64,000 nt of DNA from Nocardia rhamnosiphila NBRC 108938. GTDB lineage: Bacteria > Actinomycetota > Actinomycetes > Mycobacteriales > Mycobacteriaceae. Numbering within the stretch: the stretch's first letter is position 1; every line of letters starts with the position of its first letter. The stretch is from positions 186,001 through 250,000 of the forward strand of contig NZ_JOAJ01000001.1 in assembly GCF_000720425.1 (NCBI RefSeq), written 5' to 3'. Shown here in pieces: positions 26,164 through 35,492 of this stretch. Below the pieces are notes generated by a model. The model was given only the letters and a program-made list of their open reading frames with translations. It was not told the DNA's origin and did no database searches. A program made the position numbers and the translations under genes.

Positions 26164-26220
26164 ATTTCCTCCAGGGGTGTGCCGGGCGGCGGTTGCGCCG
26201 CTCCGCCAACCACTCTGAAT

Positions 26221-26238
26221 CCTCAACTATTGTTTAGG
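26221..26238. promoter_or_regulatory. Inverted repeat upstream of FMN reductase
   Basis: CCTCAAC and GTTTAGG flank TATT, with 6 of 7 arm positions complementary. It lies 58 bases before the reductase start in an AT-rich patch and may bind a redox-type repressor. Confidence 0.35.
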
Positions 26239-26405
26239 TCAAGTCCGGATCCCGGCCCCCCTGTGACAGACGTTCGCCGGCGGGTATGCCGACGATAGAA
26301 CGTGGCGCATCACGGAACGGTTGCGTGAGCTCTACACTGACGCGGTCGGCGAGTCGACGTTCTAGGCTGGTACCGGACGGCGTATGCCCTGGCACGAGGG
26401 AGCAC

Positions 26406-26867
26406 ATGGATATCGCGGAGGCGCCACAGCCGGTGTACCGGCAGGCCCGCTTTGCCGATCTCGAGGACATCGCGGCCATCGAGGCCGAGGTGTTCGGTGA
26501 ACCGTACCTGTACCTGATGCTGCGCCAGCTCTATGATCTGCACGGTAAGGAATGGCTGGTCGCCGAGGTCGCGGGCACGGTCATCGGGTACGCGCTCACC
26601 CTGGAGAAGTCCGGGCGGGCGCTGCTGTTCACCTTCGCGGTGGCCAAGCGGTATCAGGGCGCCGGTTTCGGCCGCGCGCTGCTGAACCAGACCCTGCGCG
26701 TATGCCGAGAACTGGGCACCGACACGGTGTACCTCACGGTCCGGCCCGACAATCATCCCGCCGGGAATCTGTTCAAGCAGGCCGGTTTCGAGTTCGTCGA
26801 ACACGACGAGCGCTATTTCGGGCCCGGGGAGCCCCGCGATCTCTACGAATTCCGCCTCCATCCCTGA
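26406..26867 (+). CDS. GNAT N-acetyltransferase (RimI-like)
   Basis: A 153-residue acetyltransferase. The fold starts at VYRQARFADLEDIAAIEAEVFGEPY, the acetyl-CoA pyrophosphate loop (Q/RxxGxG/A) is VAKRYQGAGFGRALLNQTL, and VRPDNHPAGNLFKQAGFEFVEHDERYF is the usual C-terminal motif B of the RimI-like group. It transfers an acetyl group to an amine, possibly a protein N-terminus. I start at ATG 26406 (MDIAEAP); the upstream extension lacks homology. The channel-like membrane gene begins 17 bases downstream. Confidence 0.86.
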   Translation: MDIAEAPQPVYRQARFADLEDIAAIEAEVFGEPYLYLMLRQLYDLHGKEWLVAEVAGTVIGYALTLEKSGRALLFTFAVAKRYQGAGFGRALLNQTLRVCRELGTDTVYLTVRPDNHPAGNLFKQAGFEFVEHDERYFGPGEPRDLYEFRLHP

Positions 26868-26884
26868 ACGCTAAACTGGTTCGT

Positions 26885-27706
26885 ATGGGCGAGATCTCGC
26901 CGTTCGTGGCGTCGGTCTCCACCCGGATCGCCCGGCACGCAGCGGCTTACACCGCCGAGCTGGATGCCGCCGCGCATCCCGAGCGGATGTCACTGAACAC
27001 TTTCGCTGTGCACGTCGAAGCCGTTCTCGACGATTACGATCCCCCCAGCGCGCGCCGCCGGCACTCCGACACGCTGGTCTTCCCGCACCTCTACGGTGCG
27101 GCCCGCGATCCCCGCCCCGACGAGGAGGGCTGGCGGGTGCCCAGCGCGGTACCGGCCGCGCTCATGGCCGCCGAGGTCGAGTTCCGCGGCCCGCTGCGAC
27201 TCAGCGCCCGGCAGAACACGCTGCTGGCCGAGGAATACGAGGCGATCGGTGCGCAACTGTCGGCGGTGGGCCTGGCCACCCACGCGGCCCTGGCGTTCCG
27301 CCGCGCCATGGCGCTGTACCGGGTGAACGAGGACGACGAGGCCGAGGACCGCTGCGGCCTGCACCTGGCGCGTGCGAACACTCGCGGACTACCGCACGGG
27401 CTGCGGCGCTGGGCCGGCCAGGGGTCCTATCTCCTGTGTGGCCACGGGTACCGGCCCTCGTGGTTGCTGGGCTGGGTGATCTTGCAGATGCTGCTGTTCA
27501 CCGGGGTGGCCTTGCTGGTGGGTGGTCAAGCGGTCGACGACACGATCTATATGGGCGTCACCGGTTTCCTGAATCCGCCGGGCCCCGGTGATACGCAGGA
27601 CCTGCCCGGAGCCGTACGGACGCTCTTCGTCGTCGAGGCGTGGACCGGCGCGGTATCGATGTCGGTGTTCTTCGCGCTGCTGGTCCGGAAATGGTTCCGG
27701 ATGTAG
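26885..27706 (+). CDS. Membrane protein with degenerate two-helix ion-channel-like C-terminus
   Basis: A 273-residue protein with a soluble, alpha-helical N-terminal 190 residues of unknown function and two hydrophobic segments at about residues 198-220 (WLLGWVILQMLLFTGVALLVGG) and 246-268. Between them, MGVTGFLNPPGPGDTQDLPGAVRTL looks like the pore loop and following helix of two-transmembrane potassium channels, but the TxGYGD filter is replaced by a Pro/Gly-rich string. The terminal EAWTGAVSMSVFFALLVRKW resembles the channel inner helix. Function is not established; a non-conducting channel relative is my reading. Confidence 0.55.
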   Translation: MGEISPFVASVSTRIARHAAAYTAELDAAAHPERMSLNTFAVHVEAVLDDYDPPSARRRHSDTLVFPHLYGAARDPRPDEEGWRVPSAVPAALMAAEVEFRGPLRLSARQNTLLAEEYEAIGAQLSAVGLATHAALAFRRAMALYRVNEDDEAEDRCGLHLARANTRGLPHGLRRWAGQGSYLLCGHGYRPSWLLGWVILQMLLFTGVALLVGGQAVDDTIYMGVTGFLNPPGPGDTQDLPGAVRTLFVVEAWTGAVSMSVFFALLVRKWFRM

Positions 27707-27728
27707 CCGGAGCGACAGGTACGGGCGG

Positions 27729-28706
27729 TCACCATTCCGCGTCGAAGATCTTGTGCCGCAACGCCGACAGCGTGGCGACCGCGATATTGTCGCGTAACCG
27801 GCCCACCAGTGTGTTCCACTGCCGGGAGAAGCCCGGATCGTTCTGCAGGTCCTTCCACAGCGCGCGCAGCACCGGCGGCGTATGCGCGCCCGGCATCCAC
27901 AGCCCGGCCAGATGTTCGAGGGCGGGCGCGAGAATATCGATCCGTTCGCGGCTGTGCGGGGCGAACCGGTCGGCTTCGTCGAGCGCGTCGGCCAGTACGG
28001 TCAGCAGCCAGTCGTGCGCGGCCAGATCCTCGCAGAATCGTTGCGCCGCCTCCAGATCGGTTTCGTCGCGCACGATCAGCCGCACCGAGCGGACGGTGTC
28101 GTCGTCGAGGTGCAGGGTCGCGGCCGGACCGCTGCTGCCGCCGACCCGGGCCGTCCAGCGCAGCCGGGTCGTCCCGGCCTGCACCGGTGGGTTCTGGTCC
28201 AGCCGGGAGTCGGCGCGGACCCGGGCCAGCAGCCGTTCGCTGATCGACGCCAGGTCCAGCGGGGCCGTCCCCGGCAGTGGGTCGGCGGCGAGATAGCTGT
28301 CGGCCAGGACGTTCCCGGCCGCCATCCGCTCGGGAATCCGGGTGACGACCTCGGTGACCCCCTTCTGACTGATGTAGTGGGACCAGGTCTGGCGGCGGCG
28401 TTCCGCGGCCCGCACCACCCGGGTGCGCGCCGAGGACTGCAGTACCCGCCCGCCGGCCAGCGCGAGACTGGTGGCCACGGTGCCGACGATCCGGGCGGGC
28501 TGCTCACCCAGCCGGAGATCGCAATCGACCCCCACCGCCGTGGTCGGGGACAGGCCCAGCGTGCCCGGTCGCTCCCGCCAGCGCACGCCGCAGCCGGGTA
28601 GCAGGGCCAGCAGTTCCCCGGCCTCGGCTCGGGTCAGCGCGGTGGCCGAGGGCAGCAGGCAGGTGCGTACCTCACCGAGGACGACCAGGGGCGCGGTCGC
28701 GGCCAT
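27729..28706 (-). CDS. SCO2521 family protein
   Basis: A 325-residue protein that I recognise as the SCO2521 family of uncharacterised actinobacterial proteins, by length, by its opening VVLGEVRTCLLPSATALT and by its place in the SCO2524-2523-2522-2521 gene order. No known domain, signal peptide or membrane helix is evident. It is the last gene of the operon, starting 1 base after the SCO2522-type stop. The tight packing implies co-expression with the P-loop protein. Function unknown. Confidence 0.75.
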   Translation of the reverse strand: MAATAPLVVLGEVRTCLLPSATALTRAEAGELLALLPGCGVRWRERPGTLGLSPTTAVGVDCDLRLGEQPARIVGTVATSLALAGGRVLQSSARTRVVRAAERRRQTWSHYISQKGVTEVVTRIPERMAAGNVLADSYLAADPLPGTAPLDLASISERLLARVRADSRLDQNPPVQAGTTRLRWTARVGGSSGPAATLHLDDDTVRSVRLIVRDETDLEAAQRFCEDLAAHDWLLTVLADALDEADRFAPHSRERIDILAPALEHLAGLWMPGAHTPPVLRALWKDLQNDPGFSRQWNTLVGRLRDNIAVATLSALRHKIFDAEW

Positions 28707-28707
28707 C

Positions 28708-29709
28708 TCAGGACCCGTCGAGTAGCAGGTGGGACAGCCGCTCGCTGATCTTGCGCGAGACCATCACGTCCTCGGCCGCACCGGTCGCGATGACCTGCGC
28801 GAGTACGTCCTCGTCCAGGTCGAGATGGTCGAGCACCAGCCGTACCGCGTGTTCGATACCGAGATAGCGTTTGGGCAGCATCGACAGGGTCTGGTACGCC
28901 GCGAACGGCGCCGCGTCCGGGGTGAGCTGCACGACCGGCGGCACCTCGTGCCAGCGGCGCGGCCACGGCTCCCCGTGCCACTGCTGCGGATCCACCACCG
29001 CAGCCCCGTGATACCGCAGCATGCCCAGCCGCAGCAGATGCCAGACCGCGGCCAGGAACGGGCAGGACCAGCGGGTCACCGTGACGCCGTCGACGAGCTG
29101 GGTGCTCCACAACTGCACGTCCAGGAAGATGGAATGCTCGCGGCGGCCGAACTCCTCGGGCGGTTCGTAGGTCCGCCCGCGCATGGCCTGGGCCGGTTCG
29201 TGTTCGGAGGACCGGCGGCCGTTGCACAGCCACCCGGATTGCGCGGTCGGCGGCCGGCGCCCGGTATCGGGCGGCGCCGGTTCGGCGACGATCCGCGCAG
29301 CCACCATCTCGGCCACCGGTATCGGCTCACCCAGCGGCACGCCGTCCATGAACTGCGAGGTCTGCCAGCAGCCCGACTCGCGGGCCAGATAGTCGATGGT
29401 GAGCCCGGCCGCGTCGGCGGCGGTGAGGAGTTTGCCGAGGATTTCCGCGGGATCGGTATCGGGCTGGAAGTAGTCGTCGATCAGGTAGCACGTGCTGACC
29501 CGGACGTCGGGGCCGAACCGGACGCGGGCGGATTCGGTGAACGCCGCGACCAGCGGCACTATCCGGCGGAATTCCTCTGTCACCCGTCCGAGATCGCCGA
29601 GGAGGTCGTTGAGATAGAAGTGCCCGACCTCGATGGACAGATGCGAGAGCGGAACCGGGGCGACCCAGGGCTGTTCGGTGGCCTCGGTGTAGACCTGCCT
29701 GTCCCGCAT
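28708..29709 (-). CDS. SCO2522 family protein
   Basis: A 333-residue protein of the SCO2522 family, function unknown. Notable stretches are PLSHLSIEVGHFYLNDLLGDL at the N-terminus, TCYLIDDYFQPDTDPAEIL in the middle and GRREHSIFLDVQLWSTQLVDGVTVTRWSCPFLAAVWHLLRLG later. Its start ATG directly abuts the stop of the SCO2523-type gene. The conserved His, Asp and Trp-rich stretches suggest an enzyme, but I cannot name a fold. Confidence 0.75.
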   Translation of the reverse strand: MRDRQVYTEATEQPWVAPVPLSHLSIEVGHFYLNDLLGDLGRVTEEFRRIVPLVAAFTESARVRFGPDVRVSTCYLIDDYFQPDTDPAEILGKLLTAADAAGLTIDYLARESGCWQTSQFMDGVPLGEPIPVAEMVAARIVAEPAPPDTGRRPPTAQSGWLCNGRRSSEHEPAQAMRGRTYEPPEEFGRREHSIFLDVQLWSTQLVDGVTVTRWSCPFLAAVWHLLRLGMLRYHGAAVVDPQQWHGEPWPRRWHEVPPVVQLTPDAAPFAAYQTLSMLPKRYLGIEHAVRLVLDHLDLDEDVLAQVIATGAAEDVMVSRKISERLSHLLLDGS

Positions 29710-30624
29710 CTAGAGCCTCTCCCAGCTGGCGACGTCCATCAGGCGCCGCGCGAGTTCGGTGTAGGCCTGTGCCGTTTCGTGGTTGGCGATATGGGCGTTG
29801 ACATCGCTGTCGAGGATCAGCTGCTCCCGCCATTGCAATACCGGTTCCATCGGCGTGGCGCCGAGTACCGCGGTCGCGCCCAGCCGGTTGGCGGTGGCCA
29901 GCCGGCGCAGCGCGACATCCTGTTCCTGCAGCCAGGCCGCCTGCGCCGCGCGCTGCGCGGTGAGATGCGAGTTGGCGGCGGGTACGGCGGTGCGGATATA
30001 GCGGGTCGAGCCCAGCAGTTCGTCGGGATCGTGCCCGCAGGCGGCGCCGGTCTGCAGCAGCCCGTGCGGACCGTAGACCAACCCGGCTGCCGCCAGGATG
30101 TGCTGGCGGGTCCAGCGGTGGAAGATCAGCCAGCGCGCCGTCCGGCGGCGCAACTGCGGAAGCGCGGTCGCCTGCAGGGCGATCTCCAGCGCGACCGACC
30201 GGCCCGCGCTCAGATCGACGAACACCACCCGGAACTCCTGTTCCAGCGCCACCAGCAGTTCGGCGCAGCGGGTCACCACCGCGTCGTCGGCGGTGAGGAA
30301 TTCGGCGCCGCCCTCGTCGCCCGGGAACAGGACCAGCCGTCCGGAGCGGGGAGCGACCCGTTTGAGTTCGGAGCGATCGGTGGCGGTGCCGACATCGACC
30401 CGGGCCGCCGTCCCGGTCTGTCCGAGCAGATAGGAGTGCACCCCGCCGTCGGCGACGCCCCGCTCGACCGTGCCGATCTCGAACAGCGCGCCTGCGGTCG
30501 GTGACCCGAAGTCGAAATCCACATAGGCGACGTTCCGGCCCGACATACACAACCGGTACGCGATATTGCAGCTGGTCACCGAACGCCCGGTGCCGCCCTT
30601 GTCGGAGGTGGAGAATACGAGCAC
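29710..30624 (-). CDS. SCO2523 family variant P-loop ATPase (ParA/MinD-like)
   Basis: A 304-residue ParA/MinD-type P-loop protein. The N-terminus LVFSTSDKGGTGRSVTSCNIAYRL holds a deviant Walker A at residues 9-15 with the signature Lys9 and with Arg14 where many have Lys, matching the variant-P-loop family described for SCO2523. YVDFDFGSPTAGALFEIG gives the DxDxxxPT-like switch and VVFVDLSAGRS the Walker B. It presumably hydrolyses ATP or senses nucleotide and recruits the other three cluster proteins. It is cotranscribed with SCO2524-type (9-base gap) and SCO2522-type (abutting) genes. Confidence 0.82.
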   Translation of the reverse strand: MLVFSTSDKGGTGRSVTSCNIAYRLCMSGRNVAYVDFDFGSPTAGALFEIGTVERGVADGGVHSYLLGQTGTAARVDVGTATDRSELKRVAPRSGRLVLFPGDEGGAEFLTADDAVVTRCAELLVALEQEFRVVFVDLSAGRSVALEIALQATALPQLRRRTARWLIFHRWTRQHILAAAGLVYGPHGLLQTGAACGHDPDELLGSTRYIRTAVPAANSHLTAQRAAQAAWLQEQDVALRRLATANRLGATAVLGATPMEPVLQWREQLILDSDVNAHIANHETAQAYTELARRLMDVASWERL

Positions 30625-30633
30625 CCGGACCCC

Positions 30634-32484
30634 CTACCGCGTCGCGTCCTGGCGCGCGTACGCCAGTTCGTCGAGCTGGATCAGCGCCTGGGTGGCCAGA
30701 CTGTAGGCGGTGCCCGGACGCTCGTGCAGCACCCCGCGGGCCCGGTCCAGTGATTGCCGGATACGGTTCACCGCCGCCTGCTTCGGGGTCAGGTCATCGC
30801 CTTCGACCTCGAGCTCCTCCTGATTGAGCAGATGTTCCGCCTCGCTCAGCAGATCGACGGCGCGGGCGACCATGGTCGCCGGGGCCAGCGGGGGTTCGCG
30901 GAAGGTGTCGTAGGCGATCACCAGACATTCCATGACGCGCTCGGTGACGAACCAGGACGGGCCGGCCGGGACCGCGAACTCCGGGCCGAGCAGGGCCGCC
31001 GGATCATCCCACAGACCGGCCGCCGGGCCGTCGCGCTGAATTCGCCCGTCGAGATGGTCCATCGCCGCCTCGGCCAGCGCCATCAATTGATCCCGGGTGT
31101 CCACATCGGTGCGCAGGCGCGCCGCCTGCAGGCAGCGTTTGAGCATCATGGTCACGAAATCCGGGACATACCATTCGAGTACGGAGCCGCCGCCGATGTC
31201 CTCGCTCCCGGCCAGACCCAGCCGGACACCCGGGAAGTGCAGGACCGCGGCCGCGTCCCCGGCGGTGAGACGGCTGGTGATCCGGCCCCGGCGGGCCAGC
31301 TGATCGAACACCGCCACCGTCCGGGCCAGGTCCTCGGTGCTGTCCCGGTAGACCAGGTCCTGGATGAGGATGGCGGTGACGGTGAGACTGAAGTAGTCCG
31401 ATTCCTCGCCGTCGGAGGTGCGCCAGGGAATGTCCTCCAGCGGCCAGCGGCCGCCGCCGAACCGGGCCACCGTGGACCAGTAGTTGCGGGCCAGTTCGAA
31501 CCGCAACTGCAGGGCGTCGGCGAGTTTGCGCTGCTCGTCGGTCAGCAGGTCCAGCTCCCGGATGCGCTGGGAGGACAAATCGATGATGCCGTCGAGGGCG
31601 ACGGCGGTGAAGTACAGGTAGGGACGGGGTTCGGCGTGCCCGGCCGCGTGGCCGACCTCGCCGGGGACGAACTCGATGGGTTCGGCGGTGCGCACGATGC
31701 CCCAGCCCCAGCCGCATTCGAAGAGTCGCTCGTCGTCGGCGACGTCCACCTCGGCGGTCTGGCTGAGCCGGACCTCGTTGGCCGCCTGGACCCGCAGCCG
31801 TTCCAGCCGTGCCGACAGGCGCCGGATCACCTCGTCGGCGGGGGCGTGGTTCTGGTTGATCATATGCAGGATCGCCTGCCCCGCCTCGGATTTCGGCTCG
31901 GGCGTGTGGATGACGAAACTGCGCACCAGACCGGCCATCGCGGCGGTGAGCCGGATCCCGACCGCATCGATCACCAGCGGAATGCGTTCGCTCAACTGCC
32001 GTGCCTCGCGCCGCACCTCACCGCCGACGAAACGCTGGAATCCGCGCAGGAAACGCAGCGCCGCGATACACAGGCTGAGCGACATGGAATAGGAGTCGAC
32101 GATCCCCAGGGCGAGCTGTTCCTCGGTGAGCGGGCGATCACCGGCCGCGCGCAGGTAGGAGCCGGCCGCGAAGACCGGTTGCCCGTCGGGGCCGGTGTAG
32201 CGCCGCAGGTAGTCCTCGAGCAGGCCGACCAGTGCGCCGCCGATGCGGGTCTCCTCGCCGAAGGGGTCCAATGCCCGGCGGGCGTCGGCCGCCATATCGT
32301 CGGGCTGGTCCAGGGCGAAGGCCTCGAGTTCGGTCGCCGGGTACAGCAGGCACAGCAACTGTTCGGCGTCGCTGATCGAATTGCTGCCGTCGCGGCCGCC
32401 CCAGGTCCAGGTGCCACCCCGATAGGAACAGGCGAGCACGGCCCGCCACAGGTCCAGCAGCTGTTGCCGCGGCCTAATTCTCAT
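30634..32484 (-). CDS. SCO2524 family protein
   Basis: A 616-residue protein, the first gene of the operon. The opening MRIRPRQQLLDLWRAVLACS and TWGGRDGSNSISDAEQLLCLLYPAT match the SCO2524 family pattern as I recall it. It is largely helical and lacks obvious membrane segments or catalytic motifs; the C-terminal 100 residues look like a coiled or helical bundle (LTPKQAAVNRIRQSLDRARGVL). Its size suggests a scaffold or large enzyme of the cluster. No neighbouring SCO2525-type methyltransferase is seen. Confidence 0.75.
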   Translation of the reverse strand: MRIRPRQQLLDLWRAVLACSYRGGTWTWGGRDGSNSISDAEQLLCLLYPATELEAFALDQPDDMAADARRALDPFGEETRIGGALVGLLEDYLRRYTGPDGQPVFAAGSYLRAAGDRPLTEEQLALGIVDSYSMSLSLCIAALRFLRGFQRFVGGEVRREARQLSERIPLVIDAVGIRLTAAMAGLVRSFVIHTPEPKSEAGQAILHMINQNHAPADEVIRRLSARLERLRVQAANEVRLSQTAEVDVADDERLFECGWGWGIVRTAEPIEFVPGEVGHAAGHAEPRPYLYFTAVALDGIIDLSSQRIRELDLLTDEQRKLADALQLRFELARNYWSTVARFGGGRWPLEDIPWRTSDGEESDYFSLTVTAILIQDLVYRDSTEDLARTVAVFDQLARRGRITSRLTAGDAAAVLHFPGVRLGLAGSEDIGGGSVLEWYVPDFVTMMLKRCLQAARLRTDVDTRDQLMALAEAAMDHLDGRIQRDGPAAGLWDDPAALLGPEFAVPAGPSWFVTERVMECLVIAYDTFREPPLAPATMVARAVDLLSEAEHLLNQEELEVEGDDLTPKQAAVNRIRQSLDRARGVLHERPGTAYSLATQALIQLDELAYARQDATR

Positions 32485-32759
32485 ATTCCGTGTCCTCGCC
32501 CCCGCGTTCGATCGGCGCGTCGAACGTCGTCACCTAGAGTGTGCCCCGAATTCGTTCGCCGGGACAACTATTCGGCCGGTTCCACGTTTGCCGCGGGATA
32601 ACTTGCGCGGCAATCGCTTCCGATCGTCCCCGCCGGAGATCCGGCGCGCGGTCCGCGGCCGGCCCCGTCGCCTCGCCACCCCGGGTTCCCCGGCTCGATC
32701 GGTCCGCGCTCGGCATTGCGCGGGTCCAGAACGCGTGGGTGGCAGCAGACTGGTATGTC

Positions 32760-34340
32760 ATGGACCAGTTGGTGCTGACATTCGTGATCCTGTTCGCCGC
32801 GGTGCTCGCCGAGGCGATCGGGCGGCGGATCGGTGTCGCCTCGGCGGTCCTGATGACACTGTTCGGTGTGGTGCTCGCGCTGCTGCCGTTCGTACCGCAG
32901 ATCGCGATACCCCCGCACCTCATCCTGCCGCTGGTCCTGCCCCCGCTGCTCTACGCCGCGGCCCGGCGTACTTCGTGGCGGCAGTTCGCGGAGAGCTGGG
33001 AGCCCATCGTATTACGGGCCGTCGGACTGGTCCTGGCCACGGTGGCGGCGGTGGCGGCGGTGTTCCACGCCTGGTATCCGGGCCTGCCGGTGGCTGCGGC
33101 CGTCGTGCTCGGGGCGATCGTCGCACCGCCGGACCCGGTGGCGGCGACCGCGCTGGCCGGTCGTCTCGGACTGCCACGCCGGCTCGTGGTCGTACTCGGC
33201 GGCGAGGGACTTTTCAACGACGTCACCGCGATCGTCGTCTACTCGGTCGCGGTCGACGCGGTGCTCACCGGACATTTTTCGGGGCCGCGTGCGGCGGGCG
33301 AGTTCGTGGTGTCGGCCGTGGTCGCCCTGGCGGTCGGCCTGGCGCTGGGTATGGCGGGAAGCAGACTCACCCGTTATCTGGCCGAAGCGAGCGCGCAGGT
33401 CGCGCTCAGCCTGCTGCTGCCCTTCGCGGCCTACGGTCTCGCGGAGTCCTGGGGTGGTTCGGGAGTGCTGGCGGTGCTGGTGTGCGCGCTGTACCTGACC
33501 GACGCGGTCACCGAATTCGCCGACGCCGATTACCGTGTGGTCGGCAACTCGTTCTGGGAGATCACCGAGCTGCTGATCAGCGGTTTCGCCTTCGGGCTGA
33601 TCGGTTTGGAGCTGAGTGCGGTGCTCGCGGCCACCGGGAACAGCTGGCCGCAACTGCTCGGGGGCGCGGGCGCGGTACTGGCCGTCGTGGTGGGGCTGCG
33701 GCTCGCCTGGCTGATGACGACCTGGTGGCTGCGCGGGAAGTGGTGGCACGACGAGGACGCCGACGAGCCCTACACCTGGCGGGAAACGGTGGTGACGTGG
33801 TGGACCGGTATGCGCGGGGTGGCCACGGTGGCGCTGGCGCTGGCCATACCGCTGTCGACCGAGGCGGGCGCGGATTTTCCGGGACGCACCGAGATCCTGT
33901 TCACGGCGTTCGCGGTGGTCCTGTTCACTCTGCTCGTGCAGGGCCCGACGTTGCCGCTGGTCGTCCGGCTCACCGGTGTCCGCGCCGACACCCTCGCCGA
34001 ACGCCGGCTCGAACGGCAACTGTGGGAGCGGGTGGTCCGGGCCGAACTGGCCCGCCTCGAGGAACTGGCCGACGCCGAGCAGGTACCCGAGGAACTCCAT
34101 GAGCGGCTGCGGGAAGGTATCCGTCGCCGGCTGGCCCGGGCCGACCCGGAAGCGGCCGACGAGGACGCGCGCGCCCGCGCCGAGCGGGAGGCACGGATGA
34201 CCGTCGCCGTCAGGCGTATCCGCGCCGAGGTCACCGAGGCAGGTCGGCGGGAAGCGCAGGCCGCCCGCCGTGAACCAGGTATGCCCCCGGACCTGGTCGA
34301 CCGGGTGACCCGGCGTCTCGATCTGGGGCCGGGCCGGTGA
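32760..34340 (+). CDS. Na+/H+ antiporter, CPA1 family
   Basis: A 526-residue monovalent cation/proton antiporter with about 12 hydrophobic segments. The core shows IVAPPDPVAATALAGRLGLPRRLVVVLGGEGLFNDVTAIVVY, the CPA1 ion-binding helix with the ND pair, and WTGMRGVATVALALAIPL further on. The last 110 residues form a charged helical cytoplasmic tail (REGIRRRLARADPEAADEDARARAEREAR) likely regulatory. I begin at ATG 32760 (MDQLVLTFVIL), since the preceding in-frame 73 codons are basic and unlike a membrane protein. It is divergent from the SCO2524-type operon. Confidence 0.88.
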   Translation: MDQLVLTFVILFAAVLAEAIGRRIGVASAVLMTLFGVVLALLPFVPQIAIPPHLILPLVLPPLLYAAARRTSWRQFAESWEPIVLRAVGLVLATVAAVAAVFHAWYPGLPVAAAVVLGAIVAPPDPVAATALAGRLGLPRRLVVVLGGEGLFNDVTAIVVYSVAVDAVLTGHFSGPRAAGEFVVSAVVALAVGLALGMAGSRLTRYLAEASAQVALSLLLPFAAYGLAESWGGSGVLAVLVCALYLTDAVTEFADADYRVVGNSFWEITELLISGFAFGLIGLELSAVLAATGNSWPQLLGGAGAVLAVVVGLRLAWLMTTWWLRGKWWHDEDADEPYTWRETVVTWWTGMRGVATVALALAIPLSTEAGADFPGRTEILFTAFAVVLFTLLVQGPTLPLVVRLTGVRADTLAERRLERQLWERVVRAELARLEELADAEQVPEELHERLREGIRRRLARADPEAADEDARARAEREARMTVAVRRIRAEVTEAGRREAQAARREPGMPPDLVDRVTRRLDLGPGR

Positions 34341-34355
34341 TCCGCGCGCCGGGGG

Positions 34356-35012
34356 TCACCGCCGCGCGGAGTCGTGGACGTAGGTGAGGTCTGCCAAGAA
34401 CTCGGTATACGCCGCCTCGCGATCCGGGGCGCGCAGCACCGACGAGGGATGCACCGTACCGGTCACCCGGAAGTCCGGGCGTTCGACGGTGCGTCCGCGC
34501 AGCGGGCCGACGGTGGCCGAGGGGCCCAGTACCGCTTTCGCCGCCACCGCGCCCAGGCAGACCACCAGATCCGGGCCGATCAGATCCAGTTCGGTGGCCA
34601 GCCAGGCCGAGCATGCGACGACCTCGGTCCGGCTGGGCTGTTTGTGGATCCGGCGCTTGCCGCGTTCGGTGAACTTGAAATGTTTCACCGCATTGGTGAG
34701 GTAGAGCTCCTCGCGCTGGAATCCGGCTTCTTCCAGCGCGCGGTCCAGCAGCCGCCCGGCGGGTCCCACGAACGGTTCCCCGCGCAGATCCTCCTGGTCG
34801 CCGGGCTGTTCGCCGACCATCACGACAGGCGCGTGCGCCGGTCCGGCGCCGAACACCGTCTGGGTGGCGTCGCGGTAGAGGCCGCAGCCGCGGCACTCCG
34901 CCGCCGCCGCGCGGACCCGCCCGAGGTCGGCGCCGCCGGGAACGAACTCGGCGGCGCCGACCGGTTTCGGTGCCCGGCGGCTGTTCGTGGCCGCGCGGGC
35001 GGCGGGGCTCAT
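34356..35012 (-). CDS. udgX: UdgX-type uracil-DNA glycosylase
   Basis: A 218-residue family 4-related uracil-DNA glycosylase. The UdgX hallmark is intact: GEQPGDQED near residue 68 and the R-loop KRRIHKQPS with His123, the residue that forms a covalent bond to uracil-containing DNA in characterised UdgX. An Fe-S site is indicated by C40xxC43 and two later Cys. The protein should remove or trap uracil in DNA. It lies 7 bases from the small Rho-N-like gene upstream on the same strand. Confidence 0.9.
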   Translation of the reverse strand: MSPAARAATNSRRAPKPVGAAEFVPGGADLGRVRAAAAECRGCGLYRDATQTVFGAGPAHAPVVMVGEQPGDQEDLRGEPFVGPAGRLLDRALEEAGFQREELYLTNAVKHFKFTERGKRRIHKQPSRTEVVACSAWLATELDLIGPDLVVCLGAVAAKAVLGPSATVGPLRGRTVERPDFRVTGTVHPSSVLRAPDREAAYTEFLADLTYVHDSARR

Positions 35013-35019
35013 CGGCGGT

Positions 35020-35346
35020 CTACTTGCCCAGGGCTTCGGCCAATTCGTTCTTGGTCATCTTGGAGCGGCCCTTGATATTGCGGCTCTTGGCTTCGTTGTA
35101 CAGCTGGTCGCGGGTCCGGCCCTTGGGCTTGTCGGTGCCCGAGCGCAGGCCGCCGCGCCGCTGCGGTGACATATCGCGGGTCGAGGAGCGGCTCGCGGTC
35201 TTCGTCTGACCGGCCTGGGCGCGGTTCTTGTTGACCGTCCGCGCACCGATTTCCTTCGCACGCTTGGTGCTCGCCCCGCGATCCTCGGCGGAATCCTTGA
35301 TGTGCTCGTACTGCCGTTCTTGTTTGTCGGTCCATTCCTTCGGCAT
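35020..35346 (-). CDS. Small basic plasmid-stabilisation-like protein with Rho-N-type C-terminus
   Basis: A 108-residue basic protein. The N-terminal half (MPKEWTDKQERQYEHIKDSAEDRG and STKRAKEIGARTVNKNRAQ) is common in actinobacterial proteins labelled plasmid stabilisation protein without proof. The C-terminal 35 residues (TRDQLYNEAKSRNIKGRSKMTKNELAEAL) look like a SAP/Rho-N nucleic-acid-binding helical hairpin. A strong AGGAGG lies upstream of ATG 35346. It is probably cotranscribed with udgX. A nucleic-acid-related role is inferred. Confidence 0.75.
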   Translation of the reverse strand: MPKEWTDKQERQYEHIKDSAEDRGASTKRAKEIGARTVNKNRAQAGQTKTASRSSTRDMSPQRRGGLRSGTDKPKGRTRDQLYNEAKSRNIKGRSKMTKNELAEALGK

Positions 35347-35492
35347 GACACACCTCCTGTCTGCCCGGCCGTGTACCCGCGTACAGCCGGGGCAATCAGC
35401 ATGCGGGTCGTCCGCGGGTCGTGGGGCGTCCTACCCAGGCCGCGCGGCAGTATGCAGAGTATGTCCGAGCCTTCGGCGTGTCGGTGTCCCGA

